A stretch of DNA of 64,000 bases, taken from Dryomyza anilis. Its lineage: Eukaryota > Arthropoda > Insecta > Diptera > Dryomyzidae. Below, one piece after another: positions 26,500 to 51,644 of the stretch. The first letter of the stretch is position 1, and every line of letters starts with the position of its first letter. Made by a program: the position numbers and the translations under genes. Location: positions 3,658,001-3,722,000 of the forward strand of contig OX638134.1 in NCBI GenBank assembly GCA_951804985.1, given 5' to 3'. The notes beneath the pieces were generated by a model that did not search any database, was not told the origin of the DNA, and was given only the letters and a program-made list of their open reading frames with translations.

Positions 26500-29050
26500 A
26501 AAAAAAAGAAATAATAATTAAATTATATTATAAATGTAGACAGTTAACTATTATAAATGATGATAATAGTGAAAAACCAAAACAAATTTTGTGATTTGTG
26601 ATCGATCTGTGTGCTTTCAGTAATGCAAAAGATCAAATTTAATGTGTAATCATAAAAAAGAAATACCAAATTATATATTTATGCAAAAAAAAAAATTAAA
26701 TGTGTAAAGCACAAAATCAAAAGAGATGAGAAAGAAAAAAAACAACAAAATGTTGATTTTAGAGCGCATGCCATATATTTTTGAACATTTATTTTTAACA
26801 AATTAATTTAAACAAAATATTAAATTTAATACTTTTATTTAATTATACTATAACGAGAATATTGTAACAAACATGCTGTTAGTTTGTTAAAAGTATTTTT
26901 ATATTTAAATGTTTTTGTTTTTGTTTTTCTTTTTTTTATTTTTTGTTAATTTTTATTTAGTTTTTAAAGCAAAAAACCCAAAAATGTTTAAATTTTAATA
27001 AAATAGTAAGTGATAAGTGAAGCATTGAATGAAGAATGATGAAATAAATTAGCAGTGAGACTTAAGAAACATAAAATTTGTGTGTTTTAAAACAATTTTC
27101 CGAAGAAAAGAATATACGAGAAAGCATAAACGAGATAAGGTAAATATAAAAAAGTTTATTATAAATTAAGTTCAGATTATTATTCAAAGCAACAATTATT
27201 ATTAAGATATATAAATATATAAAAAAATTACTTGAACTATGTTAAATCTGTTTTATAGTTTTGATAAATATTTTAAAACTATTTTATAATGGTTTGAACT
27301 AAACATATGTACTCTAATGGCTGTCTCTAAGTTATCTTTTAAATGTTATTGATATCCGAAAGTTGCCAAAAAGGTTATAAAAAAAAGTTAACTTTTCGCA
27401 ATCGTCTGATAAATGTATTTTTTGCTCAGTTTTCAGGTTTCCTAATGTAATACAAAAATATGCCTTAAAAGATACATTTTCTTCAGTCTAAATGTTGATT
27501 TAATGTTGTACAAAAAGATAACTTAAAGACTGAAAGACCACTAAAAAGTTATCTTTTAGTATTACAAATTGTTGTCACTCAAATCTTTTCTGCCGAGTCT
27601 GAATGTTGTCCTAATAGATTACAAAAGTTGACTTAAATAAGTTTTTTTAACAACTAGAAGGCAAGCACTTCATTAATTTTATCTTTTTGATGTAATCGAT
27701 ATCCGAACGTTGTCCGGAATAATATAAAAAGTTAGACTTGATGGTTTGAAAAATGTCTATTTGCTGGATCTAAATGTTGTTCTATTGTTATACAAAAAAA
27801 ATGTATTATGATCGTCTAAAAATATTTCTTTTTCTTATGTCTAAATGTCGGTCTATTGTTATACAAAAAAAAATGTATTATGATCGTCTAAAAATATTTC
27901 TTTTTCTTATGTCTAAATGTCGGTCTATTGTTATACATAAAGATAACTTAAAGAAGTCATTCGATTAGTTACAGAAAATATCGCCAGACAGTGAAGAAAG
28001 TGATCGCCCAAAAATATGTCTATTTGTTGAGACTAAATGTAGGACCACATTGTTGTACAAAAAAAAAACTTTATGATCGTCTATAGAGATAGCATTAAGC
28101 TCAATCTAAATGTTGATCTATTGTTATACAAAAAGTAGTATTTTCAACCACTGAAAGATTAGAAAATAAAGTTATCTTTTAGTAATACAAATGATTTTCC
28201 GGAAAATGCTTTATTTTTGTTTGGATAGTTTAAATAAACAGTGATCATGTACCCAAATAAAGTTATCTTTTAGTGATACAAGTGATCGTCCGATAATGTA
28301 TTTTTGCTAAGTTTGAATGCCTTAACGCCTAAAAGATCCTTTTTATTTGAGCTTAAATTTGTCGTAATATTATACAAAACCCCTAATAAAGTTATCTTTT
28401 AGTAATATAAGTGATCGTGTGAAATATTCATTTTTTTATACTGAATCGTGTCCCAATTGTATACAAAATGATGACTCCATGTTATACTCTAAAAGTAGCA
28501 TTTTCAAAAAACTGAAAAATCACAAATGAAAGTTATTAAATAGTACAGAAAAAAGTTAATAATTTTTAATCAAATTAAGAAAAGACAATATTTGAAAATT
28601 ATTAAGAAAAAAAATATATATCAAACATCTTTAAATTTAATAGGTTAACCTATTAAAACCATTTAAAAAAACCAAAAACCCCAAAAAAATAAGTAAAACA
28701 CTCGTTAAAAAATTCCAATTTGTTTGTCCCACTCATGCAAGACTATCTTTTGTATATTTTAACTGTTTCTTTTTTATGTTTCATTAACTTTCAACTTCAT
28801 TTAAACATGGAATTTAAGTAAAATAAATGCTCAATATGTACGCGCACGGTGTTGAACAAGAATGAATTAAATTTTAAAACTATGCAAACTAAGCTTAGAC
28901 CAGTATGGGCGCTAAGCTTAACGCCGCATTATCCAATTCCTCAATTTCCAGCTCCTCTTCCTCCTTCTGCTCCTCCTCCTCCACGACCACAACATTTGTT
29001 GTTCCTGTTGTTGCTGCTGCTACTACTTCCTCCTCCTCATGCACAACAAG
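26500..29050. other. 3' flank of Pka-C3 and 3' flank of Spase25
   Basis: AT-rich. 27300-28480 is a degenerate repeat field. A pyrimidine-rich CTCCTCCTCC-type tract at about 28940-29040 lies just downstream of the Spase25 stop and may be in its 3' UTR. No gene seen. Confidence 0.6.
27360..28480. repeat. Degenerate repeat field with a recent 71-bp duplication
   Basis: Words such as AAAGTTATCTTTTAGTAATA (27545, 28168, 28257, 28384), TCTAAATGTTG and TTATACAAAAAGATAACTTA recur irregularly. A 71-bp unit is repeated almost exactly at 27781-27851 and 27852-27922, differing mainly in one A run. Confidence 0.75.
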
Positions 29051-29780
29051 CTATTTCTCCTTCTTCTCAACAGCCAACGAGTTATACAGCCGATTGACTT
29101 CGTTCAACACCAAATTGTCCAGCACAACACCGTTGACATCAATGAAATTTGCGCACGACTTGGTCGTAGTTGCCTCACGCAAAGACTTGGCATCCTTCAC
29201 CGACAAAGTGATCGTATATTTGTCATCGTATTTCTTCATGTCCGAGCTGGCCTCCCAGGTGCGTTGTGTGCCGTTGGCATCTTTTTGTAGCGCCACCGCA
29301 AAGGTACCCTTCTCGCGGAATGTGGTGTGCAACGTTAGAACGCCCATCAGCGCAAAGTAGGCAATGACGCTGAATAGCAACACGGGACGTGATTCAGGAA
29401 ACGGATGCGTATAGTCCCAGCCATGCGCCAGCACTGCCACGCCTACGGCGAGCGCGCACAACACTAGGCGTGTGTTGATCAGACCGAATTGTTCGCGAAA
29501 GTTGGGTCGATCCATGAGCGCATTCTTGACGGCATCATCGAGTGCGTGCTTGACGGCGGATGCGTCCCATTTGTTGATTTTGACCACCTGTAAAGTTGAA
29601 TAAAACAATCAAACAAAACAAAAACTAATATTGGACGCCGACTGACGGTCGGACGGACAGTCAGCCTGACGTGTACCTTGCGATTTTTTGCAGCTGCCAC
29701 TGCAGCTTTGTCAAGCAACCGTAGACTTTATTCCAAGTACTCACCTCTTCAACAACTTGTTTTTCTTCCTTTTTCGACAT
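29051..29780 (-). CDS. Spase25: Signal peptidase complex subunit 2 (SPC25)
   Basis: ER-membrane accessory subunit of the signal peptidase complex, which cleaves signal peptides as secretory proteins enter the ER. Two coding exons: 29780-29745 (MSKKEEKQVVEE, 12 codons, donor GTGAGT) and 29587-29051 (acceptor TTTACAG, phase 0), giving 190 residues to TAG. The protein has a charged cytosolic N-terminus, two membrane helices close together (about residues 61-79, LVLCALAVGVAVLAHG; about 90-112, VLLFSVIAYFALMGVLTL), then a soluble cytosolic domain (KYDDKYTITLSV) and a Lys-rich end. This layout and length match SPCS2. The 157-bp intron sits right after the N-terminal exon. It is divergent with Ufd1-like, whose start is 0.9 kb away. 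Identification by recollected family features. Confidence 0.9.
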
Positions 29781-30689
29781 TTTTGTTGAAAGTTAAAAGT
29801 TTTCTAAGAAATTACAATTTGTTTGAAATGCTGAAATATATTCGCAGTTCTCTGACAACACGACAAAAACGCCGCAGTTTCTAATGTCAAATATGGCCGC
29901 AGTGCTTCTTCTGCTTCGACTTGATTATTCACAATAGTGCAGAACTGGTATAACAGTCAAATAATAATACAGAATAAAAATCTAATTTTTGTAAAAAAAA
30001 ATATAAAAATTTAATTTATATATTTGTATTTAATATATTCCGCAAAAAATTCTTTTCGTGCAGATTTTGGTTGGAGTTTACTTTATAGGGCCGCGCGAAA
30101 TGTTAAAAAATTGCAATTCACTTATAAATGGAGGAAGAATGACGATAATCGAAAATCAGAAAGTCGACTTTTTGTTAAATTTATACATTATATTTTGATT
30201 ATTGGATACGCTGTATTTGTAAGAACGGGACATTAAATTAATAATAGAATAACTTTTGGTAGAATTTTGACGGATATGAAAAAATGGCCAATAATAACTA
30301 ATTCACACTTTACGATAACATAAAAGATGTATATATGAACATTTTAGGTTATATAAATGACTGAAAGGTAAAATATTGGAAAAATAGTACAAAATGTAAT
30401 TGTAAAAATACTTAAAAAAAATAATAATCGTGTAAAAACAAATGTTTTTAAAAAATCTTTTAAAAAGTACTGCCTTTGCTAAATTTATCATGCCTTTTAA
30501 TATTTTGCCAGACAACCCTGGACAATGACATTTCGAAATAATTCGCAAACTGAAATTTTGCATTTCACACCAGACAGCAAAAACAACAACAACACAAAAA
30601 CAAACGTCTCGTCTGATTGGAAGGAATGTTTTAAAAAACACAAATATTTCACAATTTTTTATTAAAACTACAAATTAAACATATATAAA
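29781..30689. promoter_or_regulatory. Shared divergent 5' region of Spase25 and Ufd1-like
   Basis: About 0.9 kb between two housekeeping start codons facing away from each other, so both promoters must lie here. No clear TATA box is placed for either gene, and no coding exon is visible. The functional claim is inferred from the arrangement. Confidence 0.5.
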
Positions 30690-31945
30690 ATGGTAATTGC
30701 ATTTAAATTCAACAACTATTGAAATAACAATTAATGTGTAATTAGTTTCAGTTCAGTGGCTTCAACATGATGTTTCCGGAGAACGGTCGCAATTTTCAGG
30801 CCACCTACAAATGCTTCTCCGTCTCGATGCTGCCGGGCAACGAACGACAAGATGTCGAAAATGGTGGTAAAAGTAAGTAACATCTTCCAAATCCTTAAAA
30901 AAGTCCCGAATTAATATCTTTGGTCACAACACTTGTAGTCATTATGCCACCCTCCGCGTTGGACGCACTCACGCGCCTCAACGTCGAGTATCCGATGCTG
31001 TTCAAGCTGATCAACAACAAAAAAGTGCGCACCTCACATGCGGGCGTCTTGGAGTTTGTCGCGGACGAAGGAAAATGCTATCTGCCCTATTGGATGATGG
31101 ACAATCTCTTGCTGGAAGAGGGCGATATACTTACAATCGAAAGCGTCTCGTTGCCGGTGGCAACTTTTTCAAAATTTCAGCCGCATAGCACAGACTTTCT
31201 GGACATCACCAATCCAAAGGCGGTGCTGGAGAATGCTTTGCGTAACTTTGCGTGTCTGACAAAGGGCGACGTTATAGCCATCAAGTACAATAAGAAGATC
31301 TATGAATTGTGCGTATTGGAGACACGTCCCGGCAATGCTGTGAGCATTATAGAGTGTGATATGAATGTAAGTGGGGTAGAAGAAGCATTTTTTGGAACAC
31401 TAATACAAAATATGTTGTCTATAGGTTGAGTTCGAGGCGCCTGTTGGTTATAAAGAGCCCACAATGCCGCGCAGAGATGTGCCACCACCAGAGGAGGTGA
31501 CGGAGAATGTTATCGAGGAGGTGGTCGAGACGTTTAAGGGTTCCGGCGTACGTCTCGATGGCAAGAAGAAGAAGGACAATCAACTGGAAGGGCCTATTAT
31601 CAAAAAGGTACATTTTTGGTGTAAAATTTATTTTCCCTTGTACTATAAAATTATTCTATGTATTTTATATATTGGGTTGAACTAGTCTAATCAAAGTTTC
31701 TAAATGAAATTGAGCTATTTTAAATAATTAATATGTAAACCTCAATTTTTTTGTTGGTACCTTTTCTAATTACTTTTTAGATACTCGCACGCGGAGTGCC
31801 CGACTACGACTATCAGTTTGGCGTTCTGAAATTCGACCGATCCATAAAACCCATCAACGAACGTCCCAACAAGACCGACACCGAAGAGCCTGAGCCTGAA
31901 ACTTTCCAGGGCCAAGGTTTCTCCATGAAAAAATCACGAAAATAA
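30690..31945 (+). CDS. Ufd1-like: Ubiquitin fusion degradation protein 1
   Basis: Ufd1 pairs with Npl4 as a ubiquitin-binding adaptor of the p97/TER94 ATPase in ER-associated and other ubiquitin-dependent extraction. Five coding exons: 30690-30692 (ATG alone), 30752-30872, 30939-31366, 31425-31607, 31781-31945; 299 residues. Residues 2 to about 180 form the UFD1 double-psi barrel region ([71 protein letters not shown]). Two p97-binding SHP-like boxes are visible: FKGSGVRL at 221-228 and FQGQGFSM at 287-294, as in other Ufd1 proteins. Introns are short (58-173 bp). The first coding exon contributes only the initiator codon; a fallback start is the MetMet six codons into exon 2. Tail-to-tail with mRpL2. 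Confidence 0.93.
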
Positions 31946-32017
31946 TTACTTTAAATAGTATTTTTAATAGTTTTTCCTTTTTCATGTACTTTTAACATTT
32001 GCTAGAAATTTAATAAT

Positions 32018-32023
32018 AATAAA
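32018..32023 (+). terminator. Ufd1-like polyadenylation signal
   Basis: AATAAA 73 bp after the stop, only 11 bp before the mRpL2 stop codon on the other strand. The two 3' UTRs must therefore abut or overlap. On the minus strand ATTAAA at about 32008-32013 is a candidate signal for mRpL2. Confidence 0.55.
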
Positions 32024-32033
32024 AAAAAACATT

Positions 32034-33122
32034 TTACAGATTTAATGTGAGCTTTACGACTTGCTCGGGCTTCCGTGCTGGCGGCTGTATCAGCGACATG
32101 GCCGGCAACTTGCGTATCTTGCGTCCATGTTTGCCCTCCTTGCGCTTCCAGAGACCCGAACGCGGCCGGTTGCCCATTTCACGCATTTTCTGTGCGCTGC
32201 CCACATGCTCTTTGTCATGATCAATGTTTGAGACGCGTCCTATGTGCAAAAATCAAAGTTTTAAATATAGCTAATACTTAAAAAGACACATTAAACGTAC
32301 CAACAGTGGCCATGCAATTCTTGTCGAATGCAAATTCACGCTTGGAAGGTAGCTGCACAACAACTTTGTCTTCGAATTTGCGCAGTATGGTGCCGTAGGT
32401 GCCAGCGGCATGTATCAAATGGCAGGCCTGTCCCGGATTCTTCTCCAGACAGTGCAGCCGGGTGCCCACGGGCAGTGCGCCCAAGGCATAAGCATCGCCT
32501 TCATTGGGACGCACTAAAAAAAGTAAGAATTTTAAAATGTTAGCAGGGTATTTTACAATATTCATAAATAATATCCCAATTTTGGTTGAATTTTGATTTC
32601 GAAAATTTACAAAAATTACGTAACATCACCTGGTATACGCGGTATAAAACGCGACGTTTTAAGAATATCGCCCGGCTTCATGTTCTCCGTAGCCAAAATG
32701 TATTTAAGCTCCTCGCCGTAAGCCACCAGCGCAATGCGCGCCGTACGACAACCATCGTCGAGCACATCAATAACACGTTCTTCTTGTGCTGGGCCCTCTG
32801 TCGGTCCATCACGCACCCATTTGATCCAATGATACTTGTGCTTAATGCCGCCACCAATACCTTTGGCCACCATGCGACCTGTCACCGGATCACGTCCAGC
32901 CAAATGTGTGATTTTCAACGGTTCCACCGTATATTCATCCTTAAAGTGTACAATGCGTCGGAATGGTGTGCCTTCGCCTGGTTTTGGTTTCTCCACGACT
33001 TTGCATTTGTGGCGCACCACCAACTGCATATTGTTCGCTGCGACAGCGCTGGCAGCAGCCAGGCTGCTGCGATGTGTGGCCGTCAGCGCGCAGTTGGCCA
33101 AACGTAGCGTCAGACTTTGCAT
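32034..33122 (-). CDS. mRpL2: Mitochondrial ribosomal protein uL2m
   Basis: Large-subunit mitoribosome protein that binds rRNA near the peptidyl-transferase centre. Three coding exons: 33122-32630, 32513-32301, 32239-32034, joined in phase (split G|TG and G|GA codons), 303 residues. Residues 1 to about 35 are Arg/Ala/Ser-rich with few acids, fitting a mitochondrial targeting peptide. The uL2 N-domain follows (FRRIVHFKDEYTVEPLKITH, GRDPVTGRMVAKGIGGGIKH) and then the SH3-like C-domain (LPVGTRLHCLEKNPGQACHL, AAGTYGTILRKFEDKVVVQL). The tail holds the Gly/Lys/Arg-rich segment GKHGRKIRKLPAM. It lacks the long cytosolic-type RNA-binding tail, as expected for the mitochondrial form. It converges with Ufd1-like. 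Confidence 0.92.
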
Positions 33123-36100
33123 TTTAATTTAGTCTTTTATTTTTTCTTAACTAAATAAAATGCGTGCAAAAGAATGCAGTTTATTGAATAATACACCACA
33201 CGACAACAACAACAGGCACCACTGACAGACAGCAGGTGCGCAAAGGAAAATGTCAAAAATAATGTGAATGCTGTCAGTCGGCTGCAAAGAAGCACGTTTA
33301 GATGGTAAGCGAAAATTAAGAAATGAAACTTTTTTAAAAATGTTTACCAAAAATAGAAATTATTATTAAAAATTTAATTTGTTACCAAAAGTTATATCCA
33401 AATATAGAACAAGTTCCCTTTACCGGCCAAAAAAAAAAAAATTAAAACAAAATAATGTCGCTGGTGATCATGAAAAATCAAAAAGCGGTGCCTCGACTTA
33501 GAAGTACGATTTAAATTTTTACTAATATATAAAATGCTAACTAAAAGCTCAAATATTTACTAAAAATGAAATGATTACTAAAAATTAATATATTTACTAA
33601 AAATTAAATTTTTTTACTAAAAAATAAAAATTTTACTAAATATTTAAATTTTTTCTTAATATTCAAATTTTTTCTAAAAATTAAATTCTAAATAAAAATT
33701 TAAATTTTTTCTAAAAAAATAAATTTTTACTAAAGTTATAATTTTTATGAAAAACTTTAATTTTACAAGAAATTAAAATTTCTACTAACAATTAAAATTT
33801 TTACTAAAAAAAAAATTGGACAAAAAATTAAATTTTTAATGGAAATTATTCTTTTTTTTAAATCAAAACTTTTTAACAAAGTTAAAAATTCTCATTCAAA
33901 ATTAATTTTTTCATTCAAACTCAAATCAAATATTAATTAAAAATTTTCAAACTTTTCTTAAAAATTAAAGTAACACAAACTCAAATTAAAAAAAATATAT
34001 TTTTTTTAATTTCAATTTTTTTCAATGAATAAATTTTAAAATTTTAAATGTTAGTACAAATTAAATTTTTTTCTTAACGGTAAAATTATTCTTAAATTTT
34101 CAAACGTTTTCTTAAAATAAAATAAATTCCAAAAAATTTAATTTTTGCTTCATATTTTTTTATCGTTTTTAATTTTCATTTTTGACTTACAATTCTAATT
34201 TTGACTAGAAAGTTTAAATTTGACTTTAAAAAATTAAAAAGACTTAAATTTTAACCAAAAACTCGAAAATTTTAAGTTTATGGTAACATTTAAAAAGTTA
34301 GTATATTTTTTTACTAAAAATTAATTTTTTTAAAAACAGTTATAAAATTTGATTTTTTACCTTATTATTAGATGTTTTTATTAAAATATTTACTTAAACT
34401 GAAATTTTCATTTTTAAATATTAATTTTTTTTTTCTAAAAATTCAAATTTTCATTAAAAATTAAATTTTTTACTAATAAATTCAAATTTTAACTTTAGTA
34501 ATTAGTCCGCAATTTTCGCTGCATTCGCAATCGGTGCAAAGTAATTTTCACAACATCTAAACGACCGCCGAGTGCGTGATGTAAACAGCGCTGTGTTGCA
34601 GGCGCAACAACACTTGATTGATTTTGCATAGAAAAATTGCAAATACAATTACTAAAGTGAATATAAACTAACAATTTTTAACTTTTTGACGATATTAAAC
34701 AAATGTGGTGGACAGTAGAAAGTGATTGGGCGTGTTTTTGAGATTTACATTATTTTCGGAAAACGTGGTGCTTGCTGCACAAATTAACCAAAGTCAACAA
34801 AGATTGGCATGGTAACACTTTTTCCAGTGTGTGTGTTTTGATATTTGCACGTGTGTGTGTCACAGAAAGACCAAAACAAAATATTCGAATTCGGCTTGTT
34901 GTTGCCTAAAAAAAATATATGAAAAGTTAAAGTGAATTTTATTTTATGCCTTGTGAATCTAAATAAAAAAAATAGGCAACATCGTGTTATTTTTTTTTGT
35001 TTTTTAAATTTTGTTTTGTTTGTTTTTCGTAAGTTGTTGTTGTTAAGTGTCGTACAGTGCTGCGGAATTCCGTTTTGCTTTGCAGAACAGTGTTGCCATT
35101 GCATGTGTGTTGGACCTGAGTGCAGTGTTGCTATTATCGGCCATTTTAGCTGCGGCGTTACTATTTGCTGAAATGCCCAATTTGATGCCTACTTGTATTT
35201 TACTGCCCCGTTAATATTTGAAAATACCCTCATTTTTTGCGATATTTATATGTGCAACAAAATTGTGTCAGTACTGATTAAAAAAAATACACATTTCTAA
35301 TATAATTTCAAGCTTAAGATGCAGCCATGATAATTGACAACAATTTCGAATGTGGTAAAAATCAATTTAAATAAATAAAAACGATTTTAAAATTTAAAAG
35401 TCCTAAAATAAAAATTATGCCATATATAAAATTGTTTATCTAATGTTTGCTAATGGTACCCTTAGTTTTGTTCTAGAATAATTCTTTCACAATGACTTTT
35501 TTTGCATACAAAAATGAAAATAATTATTTTCAGTCTAATTTTTTTTTTTAATTTTCATACTATTTTTTTTTTTGCCATGAATTATTTTTTGACAACGGCA
35601 ACACTGCTGCAGAATGTCGCAAATTTCGCAATTCTCTCTTTCGAACAAAAGCATGTGAGAAAAATCTGCAAAAAAAAACAATATTGCAGAAATCTGCACA
35701 ACAAAAAGTACTGCAAATTGCTGCAAAGTACTAAATTGTTCGAACGTGAATTTTTCCGATTCCCTCAAAATTTACGCCTGGCAACGCCACGATTCAGCAG
35801 TTCTTTCTGTATATCAAAAGAAAAATAAAAACATCTTTTTCTTCGTGCCCAGCTGCCAGGTGCCAGCGCGCTGATCACGCTAATGTTTATATTTTTATTT
35901 TTTCGGGAAAACGTGTTGTTTTTGTTTGTAAACACAAAATGAATTAAATTCGGTGAGTCCACACCCTGTAAGTGACATAATTCACGCAACCAATTCACAA
36001 AAAAACAACCACAAGAAAAAAACAAAATCATAAATAAAAAAAACAACACAACACACGCCGCCGCATTTTCTACAATTTCAGTTTTTCTCGAAAAGCAGCA

Positions 36101-36308
36101 ACCAATCGATTGATTACCTTGAATAAAGTCCACCGAGCAGCGCAAACCGCAAAACGTATCCACCGCACACGAGTCCAACAGATTTTCAGGAGGCTGCAAA
36201 AAAAGCAAAGAAAAAAATAAATAAAAAACATATATAAAAGAAAAATAAATAAAGAAAAAACAAACACACACACACACAGACACCTGCACAGCCGCGGCAA
36301 ACACTTCA
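33123..36308. other. Intergenic region and FoxK 5' UTR/promoter
   Basis: 33520-34490 is a degenerate ACTAAAAATTAAATTTTT-type low-complexity field. 34500-36308 is richer in GC and CA-type repeats and likely carries the FoxK promoter and untranslated exons. A plausible UTR acceptor is TCTACAATTTCAG ending at 36080. No other coding exon seen. Confidence 0.55.
33520..34490. repeat. Degenerate ACTAAAAATTAAATTTTT repeat field
   Basis: Irregular 15-20 bp units of TTTACTAAAAATTAAATT type throughout. Very AT-rich and decayed compared with the array at 877-1840. Confidence 0.6.
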
Positions 36309-51099
<14,791 letters not shown>

Positions 51100-51336
51100 T
51101 GTGTTTCCAATGCAGCCGCCGACGTGCAGCGAACGCAGCGTGCGGCTGCAAGCAATTTGTCGTCGCACGTGCAACGTGTTGGACAAATGCTTGCGCCGCC
51201 GCCGCCACGTTCCAGTTGCAAGTGAATAATATTCTACAACAACAACCACAACAACAAATAATAATATTAATATTAATATAACAACAACAAATACAACAAG
51301 TTAATTGTATCTGATGTTTGCACTTTATTTCTATTA

Positions 51337-51342
51337 AATAAA
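51337..51342 (+). terminator. FoxK polyadenylation signal
   Basis: AATAAA 238 bp downstream of the FoxK stop, followed by TG/A-rich sequence; the most plausible signal in this short convergent space. Confidence 0.6.
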
Positions 51343-51534
51343 ATTCAATTGAATTAAATGTTTGGACAAACAAAATGAAATGCACAACAGACGCCGTTTC
51401 AATTGACGCTCAGCGCACGCACTCAAGGCACAAATACAAATACACACACACAAACAAACATATAAACACACACACACAACCCACAATCCACAAATACTTA
51501 TTGAATTTTTATTATTAAATCAAACAAGAGTTGG

Positions 51535-51555
51535 TTTATTTTGTAGGTTTTTATT
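51535..51555 (-). terminator. Polyadenylation signals of the Kazal-like repeat gene
   Basis: Two AATAAA hexamers on the minus strand (51550-51555 and 51535-51540), 90-110 bp past the stop codon at 51645. Confidence 0.6.
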
Positions 51556-51644
51556 AAGCAAACATATTGTATTTGATTTTACAGCAATTAAGCCACATTT
51601 TGCGACGTTTACTGCGTGTGGTACGCATGTGGAACGCATTCCGT

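Larger units (their letters stand above)
51100..51644. other. FoxK 3' UTR and convergent intergenic space
   Basis: Contains GC-rich sequence just after the FoxK stop, CAACAACAA and (CA)n tracts (51237-51295, 51440-51480), then the 3' end of the minus-strand repeat-protein gene. No other gene seen. Confidence 0.65.
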
